Assembly (NCBI GenBank): GCA_012964665.1
Contig: DTTO01000011.1
Span: 1-46,175, forward strand
Origin: Fidelibacterota bacterium
GTDB lineage: Bacteria > Fidelibacterota > Marinisomatia > Marinisomatales > TCS55
Length of the DNA: 46,175 nucleotides
Reading direction: 5' to 3'
Part shown: piece after piece, positions 8,293-17,791 of the stretch
Numbering within the stretch: position 1 is the stretch's first letter
Layout of the letters: every line of letters starts with the position of its first letter
Made by a program: the position numbers and the translations under genes
Notes under the pieces: model-generated
Databases searched by the model: none
Seen by the model: the letters and a program-made list of their open reading frames with translations, nothing else
Told to the model about the DNA's origin: nothing

Positions 8293-10293
8293 TTAAAAGG
8301 CCTTTTGCAACTCTTTTTCCATTTTTGTGATTTCATCCCGTAATTGGGCAGCTCGTTCAAAATCGAGATTTTCAGCCGCCTCAAACATTTCCTGCCGCAT
8401 CATATCCACGGCCAAACGTTGATCCATCGTACTGAAATCATCCCCTTTCCGGCTCACATAAGAATCACTTCCCAGTTCATGAATGGAATCCGCAACAGTT
8501 GTTGAGCCCATGATTTGATCGATCGATTTATATACAGATTTCGGTATAATACCATGTTTTTTATTAAATTTTTCCTGGATTTTTCTGCGCCGGGTTGATT
8601 CTTTAATCAAGTAGTCCATAGCATCTGAAATGCGGTCACCATACAATATGACTTGCCCATTAATATGACGGGCTGCCCGGCCGGCAACCTGCATTAAGGC
8701 ACTCCTCGATCGAAGAAAACCTTGCTTGTCTGCATCAATCACTGCCACCAATGACACTTCCGGTAAATCCAATCCTTCCCTTAATAGGTTAATCCCTACC
8801 AATACATCAAATTCACCCAGTCGCAGGTCTCGCAGTATTTGCACACGTTCCAGAGTATTAATTTCGCTATGGAGATACCGGACACGAAGATTTACCCCGC
8901 GGAGATATTCGCTTAAATCTTCGGCCATACGCTTGGTGAGGGTAGTCACCAAGGTGCGCTCATTCTGTTCTGCGCGGGTACGTATTTCACCGATTAGGTC
9001 GTCAATTTGACCATGAGTGCCCCGAACTTCTACCAGTGGATCCAATAAGCCCGTTGGACGGATAACCTGCTCAACGACTACTCCCTTGGCTTTTTCCATT
9101 TCACGATGAGCTGGTGTAGCCGACACATAAATCACCTGATTCTGAATGGCGTGAAATTCTTCAATTTTCATTGGCCGGTTATCCAGTGCACTGGGTAATC
9201 GAAATCCATGTTCCACTAGAACTTCTTTCCGGGAACGATCACCATTGTACATCGCTTGAATCTGGGGAAGTGAAACATGCGATTCATCGATGATAGTCAT
9301 GAAATCATCGGGGAAAAAATCAATCAATGTGTAAGGACGTTCACCCGGTTTTCTCCCAGAAAAATAACGGGAATAATTCTCAATCCCAGAACAGTATCCC
9401 ACCTCCATCATCATTTCCAGATCAAAATTGGTACGCTGTTCCAATCTCTGGGCTTCCAGTAATTTGTCCACAGATCGAAGTTCTTCCAGGCGATGGATAA
9501 GTTCAAGCCTAATATCTCCAATAATACGATTGATCGTTTCCTGATCAGTGACAAAATGTTTTCCCGGGTAAATAAACTCCGAATCCATCTCTTTCTGTAC
9601 TTCTCCTGTCAAGGGTTGAAAACGCGTGATTTGATCTATTTTAGTACCAAATAATTCAATCCGAATACCTACATCTTCATAGGCCAGGTAGATCTCAATA
9701 ACATCCCCGCGGACGCGGAAAGTACTGCGTTCAAAAACAGTGTCATTCCTGAGATAGTGGATATCAACCAGACTTTTTAAAAACTGCTTACGATTGAGCT
9801 GTTTGCCTCGCTTTAAGCGAATGACCTTGTTTTTATATTCGTCTGGAGATCCAATGCCAAAAATACACGAGACTGAACTGACCACAATGACATCTCGGCG
9901 CTCAAGGAGAGAACTGGTGGCTCTTAGACGCAAGATGTCAATTTCCTCATTGATAGACATATCTTTTTCAATAAAAGTGTCTGTCACCGGTAAGTAAGCC
10001 TCTGGCTGATAATAGTCGTAGTAACTGATAAAGTATTCCACAGCATTGTTGGGAAAAAGCTGTTTGAATTCTCCGTATAACTGGGCCGCCAGCGTCTTGT
10101 TGTGGGAAATGATCAAAGTCGGTCGCTGTACCTTCTGGATTACGTTACCCATAGTAAAGGTTTTTCCTGAGCCGGTAATGCCTAGCAGGACCTGGTGTTT
10201 GTCCGTGTTTTCTATGCCTTGAACCAAGCTTTCAATTGCCTGCGGTTGATCCCCTTGCGGTTGGAAGTCAGAATAAATTTTAAACTCTGTCAT
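8293..10293 (-). CDS. uvrB: UvrABC system protein B
   Basis: UvrB is the damage-verifying helicase-like subunit of nucleotide excision repair; it is loaded by UvrA and recruits UvrC. The 666-residue protein has Walker A GITGSGKT at 38-45, the YYDYYQPEAYLP beta-hairpin that clamps damaged DNA at about 91-102, a DESH Walker B, SF2 motif VI (QVAGRAARH), and a C-terminal UVR motif (ENLDFERAAQLRDEI) that binds UvrC. Length is typical. It is the first gene of the long minus-strand run ending at 2392. The 218-base divergent gap upstream must hold its promoter; no LexA-like operator was recognised. Confidence 0.98.
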   Translation of the reverse strand: MTEFKIYSDFQPQGDQPQAIESLVQGIENTDKHQVLLGITGSGKTFTMGNVIQKVQRPTLIISHNKTLAAQLYGEFKQLFPNNAVEYFISYYDYYQPEAYLPVTDTFIEKDMSINEEIDILRLRATSSLLERRDVIVVSSVSCIFGIGSPDEYKNKVIRLKRGKQLNRKQFLKSLVDIHYLRNDTVFERSTFRVRGDVIEIYLAYEDVGIRIELFGTKIDQITRFQPLTGEVQKEMDSEFIYPGKHFVTDQETINRIIGDIRLELIHRLEELRSVDKLLEAQRLEQRTNFDLEMMMEVGYCSGIENYSRYFSGRKPGERPYTLIDFFPDDFMTIIDESHVSLPQIQAMYNGDRSRKEVLVEHGFRLPSALDNRPMKIEEFHAIQNQVIYVSATPAHREMEKAKGVVVEQVIRPTGLLDPLVEVRGTHGQIDDLIGEIRTRAEQNERTLVTTLTKRMAEDLSEYLRGVNLRVRYLHSEINTLERVQILRDLRLGEFDVLVGINLLREGLDLPEVSLVAVIDADKQGFLRSRSALMQVAGRAARHINGQVILYGDRISDAMDYLIKESTRRRKIQEKFNKKHGIIPKSVYKSIDQIMGSTTVADSIHELGSDSYVSRKGDDFSTMDQRLAVDMMRQEMFEAAENLDFERAAQLRDEITKMEKELQKAF

Positions 10294-10511
10294 ATCGGCA
10301 AATTTACCTCGGTTAAATCATACGATACAATGGCAGAGATTGCTTTTTATCCATTCAAATATTGCATTGGAATTCTGATTTATCCTTACCGTAAATTATT
10401 ACAAATGAATATGCAAATTAAATTCCTTCAAAAAAGTATCTCATGGGCCAATTCAATCAACGTGGTCTATATTTTAAACTCACCTTGATTAACAAGTAAA
10501 TGATCGATTAA

Positions 10512-10955
10512 ATGCGATCCTTGTGTGTACTTTCAATTTGTTTATGTCTCCATATTGCCTGCACCAATAAACCGGATTCCGATCTAATAATCTGGCAAAA
10601 TAACTGGAATAAATGGCAATCTATGAATATGACAAAGTATTCATTTGGTTTCCGTGCCAGTTGCAATTGCATTGACGAATGGATCCGGGAAGTCAATGTA
10701 TCAGTCTCAAATGAAACCATTACCTCTGTTATCTTTATCGATGATAGTCTTCCACCAAAAAAGTTGCAGTTTGATCAATGGCACACCATCAACGCATTAT
10801 TTGATTTTTCAAAAAGCTTCATTGAAGAAGCTTATCAATTTGAAATTCAATACGATGATACCTATGGCAATCCAAAATTAATGTCAGTCGATTGGGATAG
10901 TGACGTTGCTGATGATGAAGTGACCTTTTTTGTGAATAATGTAATAAAATATTGA
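10512..10955 (+). CDS. DUF6174-like exported protein
   Basis: A 147-residue protein with an N-terminal hydrophobic signal (MRSLCVLSICLCLHIAC) and a possible lipidation Cys at 17, though the lipobox is imperfect (HIAC). The body has the pattern of DUF6174 proteins: WQSMNMTKYSFGFRASCNC, then alternating strands with VNVSVSNETITSVIF, and a C-terminal GNPKLMSVDWDSDVADDEV. The function of DUF6174 is unknown; members are usually secreted or lipoproteins. It opens a four-gene plus-strand group of exported proteins, with 24 bases to the next gene. Confidence 0.75.
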   Translation: MRSLCVLSICLCLHIACTNKPDSDLIIWQNNWNKWQSMNMTKYSFGFRASCNCIDEWIREVNVSVSNETITSVIFIDDSLPPKKLQFDQWHTINALFDFSKSFIEEAYQFEIQYDDTYGNPKLMSVDWDSDVADDEVTFFVNNVIKY

Positions 10956-10979
10956 CATGACCATAACGAAAGACAAATT

Positions 10980-11450
10980 ATGAAAAACATCCTTATCATA
11001 TTTTTTGTATCAACAGGTATAGGGCAAAATATTGGCTCTACCGATGCGGTTGAAAATGTATTAGATAATCTCCATTTGTATGCTTCGGAAGCAAATGGGG
11101 AAAAATATTTTGATTTATTCGCTGAAAAGGCTGTTTTCTTTGGTACGGATATAAGTGAGCGATGGGATAAGAAAGCATTTCAAGAATACGGTATGGCGCG
11201 TTTCGCAAGTGGAACTGGTTGGACGTATTTCATGAAAGAGCGTAATGTATTCTTTTCGGATGATGGAAAGACCGCCTGGTTTGATGAAATATTGATTAGC
11301 AAAAAGTACGGTGAATATCGCGGTACCGGGGTATTGATATTTTTAGAAACTGAATGGAAGATCGCCCAATATAACCTCCTCCTTCCTATACCTAACAATC
11401 TCATGAAAAAATATGCGGCGGAGATAAAAAATTATTACAAACAAAAATGA
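10980..11450 (+). CDS. Exported NTF2-like (SnoaL-type) protein
   Basis: A 156-residue protein with a signal peptide (MKNILIIFFVSTGIGQ) and a cone-shaped NTF2-like fold inferred from the layout: an N-terminal helix pair (VLDNLHLYASEANGEKYFDLF), then AVFFGTDISERWDKKAFQEY and three to four strands ending VLIFLETEWKIAQYNL. This pattern is typical of SnoaL_3/DUF4440 proteins, which range from isomerases to simple ligand binders. No catalytic residue can be assigned. It sits between the DUF6174 gene and an S9 peptidase gene; no shared pathway is evident. Confidence 0.8.
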   Translation: MKNILIIFFVSTGIGQNIGSTDAVENVLDNLHLYASEANGEKYFDLFAEKAVFFGTDISERWDKKAFQEYGMARFASGTGWTYFMKERNVFFSDDGKTAWFDEILISKKYGEYRGTGVLIFLETEWKIAQYNLLLPIPNNLMKKYAAEIKNYYKQK

Positions 11451-11496
11451 ATTGGGTTAAAGATATGGAGTATCAATTAAACTAATTCTCATTAAT

Positions 11497-13383
11497 ATGA
11501 AAGACATACAAATGAAGATCAAACTCTTTACAGCCACATTTATTCTCGTAACAGGATGCGCCAATGATCATAAAGAATATTCTATAGATGAATTTATGAA
11601 AACTACATCTTTTAGTGGTGCCAGCTTTTCCCACGATGAAAAATCAATTCTTATTCGAAGTAATCAAACCGGTATTTATAATGCGTATAAAATTGAAATT
11701 GAATCCGGTGAAATCATCCAACTAACCCATTCAGAATCAAACTCCATTTACACTTTATCCTACTTTCCCCAAGATAAACGCATCCTCTACCGTAGTGATC
11801 AAGGCGGCAATGAAATTTGGCATATTTATGTCCAAAATGAAGATGGTTCTACACAAGACCTTACTCCTGGAGAAAATGCCCGATCTTTATTTTCTGGATG
11901 GGCCTTCCACGAAAAAAGTTTTTACTATACATCCAATAAGCGCAACCCGAAATATATGGATGTATACGAAATGGATATCCAGTCATTTGAATCTAAAATA
12001 ATCTTTCAAAATGATGGTGCGCTCAATTACGCTGATGTATCCAATGATGGTCGTTTTCTTGCTCTAAGTAAAACCCACACCAGGGATAATTCAGATATGT
12101 ATCTTTATAATGTGAAAAGCGGCGAATTAAAGTTGCTCAGCTCACATGTAGGAAATATCAACCATAGTCCAGCGGGTTTTTCAGTAGATTCTAAATCCCT
12201 CTATTTTTTAACCGATCAGGATAGTGAATTCAATTTCCTTAAACGGTATAATATTCCATCCGGTGAGATTGAGACGATTCAAAAGGAGGATTGGGATATC
12301 TGGTATAATTACTTTTCTCATACGGGTCGATACCGGGTAACAGGTATCAATGTAGATTCACAAACCGAGATCAAAATTTATGATGATGAGAAAAATAGGC
12401 ATGTAAGGCTCCCGAACCTACCAGCTGGAAATGTCTCTTCTGTATCGATTTCTAAAAGTGAAAAATATATGGCCCTCTACCACGGCGGTGCTAAATCACC
12501 ATCGGATCTATATCTATTGGATGTAACATCCAAAGCATATCAAAAACTTACGGATTCCATGAATCCAAATGTGGATCCTGCCTATTTAGCAGATGCAAAG
12601 GTGATTCGATTCAAATCCTTTGATGGATTGGAGATCCCAGCTGTTTATTATAAGCCACCCCATGCTTCGAGCAAGAACCGCGTCCCGGCCCTTGTCCGTG
12701 TCCATGGCGGTCCCGGTGGACAGGCCCGAGTTGGATACCGTGCATCTAATCAATATCTACTGAATCATGGATACGCAATCCTTGATATCAACAACCGGGG
12801 CAGCAGCGGATATGGAAAAACATTCCAGACCTTGGATGACCAGGCCCACGGTGAAGGAGACCTGGACGATTGCGTTTGGGCTATCAATTGGTTGCAAAAA
12901 CAAAATCATGTTGATGGAGAAAAGATCGGTATCGTGGGCGGTAGTTATGGTGGATATATGGTCATGGCGGCTTTGGCATTTCGACCTGATGCTTTTGATG
13001 TAGGAGTTAATATTTTTGGCGTGACTAATTGGCTCCGTACATTAAAAAGTATACCTCCATGGTGGGAATCCGCAAAAGAATCATTATATAAAGAGATGGG
13101 AAATCCGAATACGCAAGAAGATTACCTTTATTCAATCTCGCCTCTATTCCATGCCAAAAATATTAAAAAGCCGGTTTTGGTATTGCAAGGTGCTAATGAT
13201 CCACGCGTTCTACAAGTCGAGTCAGACGAAATGGTGGAAGCAGTTAGAAAACAAGGTGTACCTGTTGAATATATAGTATTCCCTGATGAAGGTCATGGAT
13301 TTGCAAAAAAGAAGAATCAAATAACTTCTAACGAGGCAATTCTCAAATTCTTGGATCAATATTTAAAAGGTGTATCAGAATAA
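11497..13383 (+). CDS. Prolyl oligopeptidase family (S9) peptidase, lipoprotein
   Basis: Hydrolyses short peptides at the cell envelope. The 628-residue protein starts with a lipoprotein signal whose lipobox VTGC gives Cys21. Residues about 30-365 form a beta-propeller made of WD-like blades (TDQDSEFN, SDQGGNEIW repeats). Residues about 375-628 form the alpha/beta-hydrolase domain, with nucleophile S483 in GGSYGGYM, acid D568 (GANDPRV) and H600 (DEGHGF). An HGGPGGQ oxyanion segment precedes it. This layout matches S9C-type acylaminoacyl/oligopeptidases. The start could be ATG 11497 or the in-frame ATG at 11512 (MKIKLFTATF), which gives a more normal signal. It lies 12 bases before the sulfatase gene. 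Confidence 0.95.
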   Translation: MKDIQMKIKLFTATFILVTGCANDHKEYSIDEFMKTTSFSGASFSHDEKSILIRSNQTGIYNAYKIEIESGEIIQLTHSESNSIYTLSYFPQDKRILYRSDQGGNEIWHIYVQNEDGSTQDLTPGENARSLFSGWAFHEKSFYYTSNKRNPKYMDVYEMDIQSFESKIIFQNDGALNYADVSNDGRFLALSKTHTRDNSDMYLYNVKSGELKLLSSHVGNINHSPAGFSVDSKSLYFLTDQDSEFNFLKRYNIPSGEIETIQKEDWDIWYNYFSHTGRYRVTGINVDSQTEIKIYDDEKNRHVRLPNLPAGNVSSVSISKSEKYMALYHGGAKSPSDLYLLDVTSKAYQKLTDSMNPNVDPAYLADAKVIRFKSFDGLEIPAVYYKPPHASSKNRVPALVRVHGGPGGQARVGYRASNQYLLNHGYAILDINNRGSSGYGKTFQTLDDQAHGEGDLDDCVWAINWLQKQNHVDGEKIGIVGGSYGGYMVMAALAFRPDAFDVGVNIFGVTNWLRTLKSIPPWWESAKESLYKEMGNPNTQEDYLYSISPLFHAKNIKKPVLVLQGANDPRVLQVESDEMVEAVRKQGVPVEYIVFPDEGHGFAKKKNQITSNEAILKFLDQYLKGVSE

Positions 13384-13395
13384 GCATAAAATAAA

Positions 13396-14946
13396 ATGGT
13401 AAAAACATCAATTATGAAAAAGCTTATCTATTTGTCTTGCCTTTTCTTATGTACATGCTCAACAAAAATTCATCAGAACAAACCCAATATTATTGTTATC
13501 ATGGCTGATGATCTGGGCTACGGCGATGTGGGTGTCTATGGTGCGAAACCAGAAAATGTAAAAACGCCTAATATTGATAAACTTGCCGAAGGCGGATTAA
13601 AATTTACCAGTGGCTATTGTTCCGCCTCCACCTGCACCCCAACACGATATTCATTCCTCACCGGATCCTATGCATTTCGGAAAAAGAATACAGGCATCGC
13701 ACCACCCAATAGTCCTGCTATTATCCAACCCGGGACCGAAACTATTGCCTCCCTTTTAAAAAAGGCCGGGTATAAAACTGCCGTTGTGGGAAAATGGCAT
13801 TTGGGATTAGGCGGACCTGAAGGGCCAGATTGGAATGGAGAATTAAAACCGGGACCACAGGAGATCGGATTCGATTATAACTTTCTACTTCCAACTACAA
13901 ACGATCGCGTACCACAAGTTTACGTTGAAAATCATCGAGTTCGTGATCTGGATCCAAATGACCCATTATGGGTGGGTCAGAAGAAACCAAGCCCAGATCA
14001 CCCTACTGGTATCACGCACCGAAACACTTTAAGAATGAACTGGAACGATGGTCACAACAATACAATCCACAATGGGATTGGGCGAATCGGTTTTTATACG
14101 GGAGGTCATACGGCTCGCTTTCGTGATGAGGACTTGGCCGATGCATGGATGAAACAATCTAATAAATGGATTGAAGAAAATAAAGATGAACCTTTTTTCC
14201 TATTTTTCTCTTCTCACGATATTCATGTGCCCCGCATGCCCCATGAGCGTTTCCAAGAAAAATCCGGTATGAGTTTCCGGGGTGATGCCATTGTTCAACT
14301 GGATTGGAATGTAGGTGAAATTATGAAAACATTAGATCGCCTTGATTTGACAGAGAAAACGCTGGTCATTTTCTGTTCAGATAATGGTCCTGTTTTGGAT
14401 GACGGTTATGATGATAAAGCCAATGAAGCGCTTGGAGAACACAATCCGGCGGGTCCATACAGCGGTGGAAAATACACAGTTCGGGAGGGTGGTACTCGAA
14501 CGCCATTCATCACCTATTGGAAAGGTAAAATCATTCCGGGAATTTCTGATGAAATGGTCTCCACAATTGACCTGGCCGCCAGCCTTGCCGCTTTAACAGG
14601 TGTCGATTTACCCGAAGAGGGAATGCTTGATAGTTTTAATATTCTAAATGCTCTACTCGGTGAAAAAAGCGCTAAAGGTCGGGATCACATTGTTTCTCAG
14701 GATAATGGTCTTCGCGGTAATTACGGATTGCGAGTTGGCAATTGGAAACTCCAGCGCCATGATTCGGAAAGAATGTATAACGGCAACCTTCAAATGGAAG
14801 CATGGACTGTACCCCAATACACCCTTTTCAACCTTGCAGAAGATATAAGAGAAATGAATGATGTATATGAAAAATTTCCTGAAGTGGCCATACGAATGAA
14901 AAATCAACTTCAATCAATTATCGACAATGGATATACCCGCAAATAA
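13396..14946 (+). CDS. Sulfatase (type I, formylglycine-dependent)
   Basis: Hydrolyses sulfate esters, probably of polysaccharides or other organic sulfates in the periplasm. The 516-residue protein has the N-terminal metal site MADDLGYGDVG and the active-site motif C80-T-P-T-R84 that fits C-x-P-x-R, where Cys80 would be converted to formylglycine. The downstream VVGKWHLG and FFLFFSSHDIHVP segments also match family S1. Residues 7-22 form a signal; M7 (MKKLIYLSC) is a better start than M1, and Cys20 or Cys22 might be lipidated, though the lipobox is not standard. A formylglycine-generating enzyme was not found in the window. It is the last gene of its plus-strand group. Confidence 0.94.
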   Translation: MVKTSIMKKLIYLSCLFLCTCSTKIHQNKPNIIVIMADDLGYGDVGVYGAKPENVKTPNIDKLAEGGLKFTSGYCSASTCTPTRYSFLTGSYAFRKKNTGIAPPNSPAIIQPGTETIASLLKKAGYKTAVVGKWHLGLGGPEGPDWNGELKPGPQEIGFDYNFLLPTTNDRVPQVYVENHRVRDLDPNDPLWVGQKKPSPDHPTGITHRNTLRMNWNDGHNNTIHNGIGRIGFYTGGHTARFRDEDLADAWMKQSNKWIEENKDEPFFLFFSSHDIHVPRMPHERFQEKSGMSFRGDAIVQLDWNVGEIMKTLDRLDLTEKTLVIFCSDNGPVLDDGYDDKANEALGEHNPAGPYSGGKYTVREGGTRTPFITYWKGKIIPGISDEMVSTIDLAASLAALTGVDLPEEGMLDSFNILNALLGEKSAKGRDHIVSQDNGLRGNYGLRVGNWKLQRHDSERMYNGNLQMEAWTVPQYTLFNLAEDIREMNDVYEKFPEVAIRMKNQLQSIIDNGYTRK

Positions 14947-14978
14947 TCTTTAGCAAATAAAAATAAAAAAACTATTCG

Positions 14979-15039
14979 TATTATTTCTGGTACATATCAT
15001 TAGTTTATTGCGACACATTATAATCATACCGAAATAATA
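14979..15039. terminator. Inverted repeat between convergent sulfatase and rimO genes
   Basis: TATTATTTCTGGTA at 14979-14992 and TACCGAAATAATA at 15027-15039 are inverted copies with one unpaired base, separated by 34 bases of AT-rich sequence. It lies between two convergent stops (14946 and 15044). It could act as a two-way terminator or be a chance AT-rich match. Confidence 0.3.
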
Positions 15040-15043
15040 AGCA

Positions 15044-16327
15044 TCAAGCGGGGGTGCCAATCAGTTCAAATTCATTGGACGATTCAATTTTTACATCTAT
15101 GAATTCTCCTTTTTCTACCGGTGATTTAATATGGACAATATTATCTATTTCAGGAGAGTCAAATTCTGTTCGCCCTACAGAGACAGTATTTCCTTTTTTA
15201 TCTACTAAGACTTTATAGGTTTTTCCGACCATTGCCATATTTTTTTCAGCACTGATTCCGGCCTGCAAATCCATAATTCGTGCTTTACGTTCGTTCTTTA
15301 CTTCCGCCAACACATTATCTTTCAGGTCCGCAGCAATAGTGCCTTCTTCCTCCGAGTAAGTAAATACACCTAAACGATCAAACCGTATTTCTTTGACAAA
15401 GTCATATAATTCTTGGAATTCAAACTCGGTTTCGCCAGGATAACCAACAATCAGGGTCGTCCGTAGTCGGATATTAGGGATTGTATCTCTCAATTTTTTT
15501 ATCCGGTTTCGTATTCCTTCTTTACCTAATCCTCTGCGCATGGATTTTAAAATTGAATCAGAAGCATGCTGAATAGGCATATCCAAATAGTGGCATACCT
15601 TTTCTGAAGCAGCCATACCTTCAATAATGCGCTGGGATAAATGGGCTGGGTGTGCATAATGCAGACGAATCCAATCCACATTTAGATTTCCTAGTTCTTT
15701 AATCAATTTATCAAGATACACTTTTGGTTTCAAATCCCAACCATAACTGGTAGAATCCTGAGCAATCACTAGTAATTCTCTAATTCCCTGATCTACTAGT
15801 TTTTCTGCTTCCCACATAATTGATTCAATCGATCGACTTTTTTGTAGACCGCGCATAATTGGAATACTGCAGAACGAACAGCCATTATCGCAACCTTCAG
15901 CAATTTTAAGATACGCATAATGGTTTGGAGTCATAAGTGAGCGAAAAAATAAAGGGTCATCCTGCGCAAAATCTTTTCCAGTAAGAAAAGACACAATTTG
16001 CTTGTGATTGTTACTGCCAAAAAAACGATCCACTTCGGGAATTTCCGCAGCCAATTCTTCCGGGTGCCTTTCAGATAGACAACCCATTACTACCAATTGG
16101 TTGAGGTTACCGGATTTCTTTAATTCAGCAGCCGCTAGTATCGTTTCAATTGATTCTTCCCGAGCCATTTCCAAAAAGCCGCAGGTATTTACCACAATTG
16201 TATCTGCCTCTTCCGGTTCTTGAGTAATTTGAAATTGACTCTTTATTAATCCACCCAAAAGTATCTCAGAATCAACTAATGCTTTGGCACATCCCAGGCT
16301 TATTATCGTCAATTTAGGATCAGGCAT
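15044..16327 (-). CDS. rimO: Ribosomal protein S12 methylthiotransferase RimO
   Basis: A radical-SAM enzyme that adds a methylthio group to an Asp of ribosomal protein S12. The 427-residue protein has all three domains: N-terminal UPF0004 with cluster cysteines C13, C49 and C83; radical SAM core with C146-x3-C150-x2-C153 (CDNGCSFC); and a C-terminal TRAM domain from about residue 365. The opening LTIISLGCAKALVDSE is diagnostic for RimO rather than MiaB. It is the last gene of the ten-gene minus-strand run and starts 3 bases after the ftsY stop. Confidence 0.96.
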   Translation of the reverse strand: MPDPKLTIISLGCAKALVDSEILLGGLIKSQFQITQEPEEADTIVVNTCGFLEMAREESIETILAAAELKKSGNLNQLVVMGCLSERHPEELAAEIPEVDRFFGSNNHKQIVSFLTGKDFAQDDPLFFRSLMTPNHYAYLKIAEGCDNGCSFCSIPIMRGLQKSRSIESIMWEAEKLVDQGIRELLVIAQDSTSYGWDLKPKVYLDKLIKELGNLNVDWIRLHYAHPAHLSQRIIEGMAASEKVCHYLDMPIQHASDSILKSMRRGLGKEGIRNRIKKLRDTIPNIRLRTTLIVGYPGETEFEFQELYDFVKEIRFDRLGVFTYSEEEGTIAADLKDNVLAEVKNERKARIMDLQAGISAEKNMAMVGKTYKVLVDKKGNTVSVGRTEFDSPEIDNIVHIKSPVEKGEFIDVKIESSNEFELIGTPA

Positions 16328-16330
16328 ATA

Positions 16331-17224
16331 CTACGATGCTGGGATACCCAGCAGTCCCTGAATATATTCTTGCCGATTAAACACATATAGATCATCCAAA
16401 TCTTCCCCCACACCGATAAATTTCACAGGAATACCCAATTCCTTATATAATGGAAAAATGATACCACCTTTGGCTGTGCCATCCATTTTAGTAAGAATCG
16501 CACCATCCATTTGCACGCGGTCCGAAAATTCACGGGCTTGAATAAGAGAGTTTTGGCCCAAGCTGGCATCCAACGTAATTAAAGAATGAATATTGAAATT
16601 CGGAAATCGAGATTCAGCCACAAGGTACATTTTTTCCAGTTCCCGCATAAGATTTTTGTAAGTATGCAGTCGCCCAGCTGTATCAATAATAACCATATCC
16701 ATTGATCTATTCTGCGCCGCAGATAACCCATCAAACAATACTGCAGAAGGTTGTTGCGACTTTTCATTATAAATAATTTTGACATCTAAACGATTGGCCC
16801 AAATTTTTAGTTGTTCCACCGCTGCTGCTCGATAAGTGTCCGCACCAATCAACAATACTTTTTTACCTAATGATTTATAATATTGTGCCAATTTTGCAAC
16901 GCTAGTTGTTTTACCGGTACCATTCACACCTACAACCATAAGAGCTGTTGGTTTTTTGTGTAATATTTCTCCATTATTATTTTGAGGTAAAATAGAAATT
17001 AAGTAATCGGAAACTTTGTGAATTAGATTATTCATTCGGTGCTTCTCCACCACTTTCAAAATCGCTTGAACTGTAACAAAACCCATGTCAGCCGAAATGA
17101 GTGTATTTTCCAGTTCTTCAAGTGATTCTGGACTGACTTTGCGTTGTATCACTGTATCAAAGGCTTTAGAAACGGATTTTCTTGTCCGGCGCAGAGCCTG
17201 AAATATTTTTCCTATCAGGGCCAT
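16331..17224 (-). CDS. ftsY: Signal recognition particle receptor FtsY
   Basis: FtsY is the membrane-associated GTPase that receives Ffh-ribosome complexes and hands them to the Sec translocon. The 297-residue protein contains the N domain and G domain only, with P-loop GVNGTGKT at 99-106, DTAGRL at 181-186 and TKMDGTAKGG near the C-terminus. It lacks the long acidic A domain of the E. coli protein, as many bacteria do; the basic N-terminus (LRRTRKSVSK) may help membrane contact. It is directly joined to pgsA upstream (no intergenic base) and rimO downstream. Its partner Ffh is encoded at the left end of the window. Confidence 0.97.
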   Translation of the reverse strand: MALIGKIFQALRRTRKSVSKAFDTVIQRKVSPESLEELENTLISADMGFVTVQAILKVVEKHRMNNLIHKVSDYLISILPQNNNGEILHKKPTALMVVGVNGTGKTTSVAKLAQYYKSLGKKVLLIGADTYRAAAVEQLKIWANRLDVKIIYNEKSQQPSAVLFDGLSAAQNRSMDMVIIDTAGRLHTYKNLMRELEKMYLVAESRFPNFNIHSLITLDASLGQNSLIQAREFSDRVQMDGAILTKMDGTAKGGIIFPLYKELGIPVKFIGVGEDLDDLYVFNRQEYIQGLLGIPAS

Positions 17225-17791
17225 CTAGGACATTTTCTTATATTCTTTGACAAATGTTCTGATGTAGGTCACCCAGCTTACAGTCAACAAAAAGGTTGCG
17301 ACATAAATTGTGAACTCCTTTAGCCAAGGAAAAGCTTGCCAAGGCCATATATGCACCAGCAAAGCCAGGGCAGTAACACCAGCAGCCCACTTTCCCCACC
17401 AGTTAGCACTCGATATAAAATCAGAATGATTCAAAAGATAAATAGCTGGTATTGCAATGACAACATAGCGTACCAGATAAAAGGTAAAAAACCAGCCTGG
17501 GAAACGATCCACAAGAGTAAGATAAGCTGCGACAGATAAAATGCAGGCAAAATCAGCGATTGGGTCAATCCATTTTCCAAAATGAGTAACTTCATGTGCT
17601 TTGCGCGCAACCCAACCGTCCAAAGCATCAGAAAGTATAGCAATTATAATTAGCACAAATGTAATAGTACCCAAAGCTGGATCCCTTAGAGTATAAATGA
17701 TTGGTACAGCCAAAAGCGCACGGCCAAGACTTATTATATTTGCCAGTGTTAAAATACGAGTCGGATCTGTTATTTTAATTTTATTTTTCAT
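17225..17791 (-). CDS. pgsA: CDP-alcohol phosphatidyltransferase (PgsA-like)
   Basis: Likely makes phosphatidylglycerophosphate from CDP-diacylglycerol and glycerol-3-phosphate. The 188-residue membrane protein carries the family motif D58-G59-x2-A62-R63-x8-G72-x3-D76-x3-D80 with every key residue present, plus about five hydrophobic helices. The opening TLANIISLGR matches PgsA-type members, but the CDP-alcohol substrate is not proven by the motif; phosphatidylinositol or other headgroups are alternatives. It overlaps the ABC ATPase gene by 11 bases and touches ftsY, so it is part of the envelope operon. Confidence 0.88.
   Translation of the reverse strand: MKNKIKITDPTRILTLANIISLGRALLAVPIIYTLRDPALGTITFVLIIIAILSDALDGWVARKAHEVTHFGKWIDPIADFACILSVAAYLTLVDRFPGWFFTFYLVRYVVIAIPAIYLLNHSDFISSANWWGKWAAGVTALALLVHIWPWQAFPWLKEFTIYVATFLLTVSWVTYIRTFVKEYKKMS

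Noticed and set aside
10195-10488. 97-aa plus-strand frame spanning the uvrB start and the upstream gap
   Set aside because: Its first half is antisense to uvrB; the remainder from ATG 10330 has no ribosome-binding site or family resemblance.
10502-10519. 5-bp palindrome GATCG...CGATC over the DUF6174 start codon
   Set aside because: Too short to support a translational control claim.
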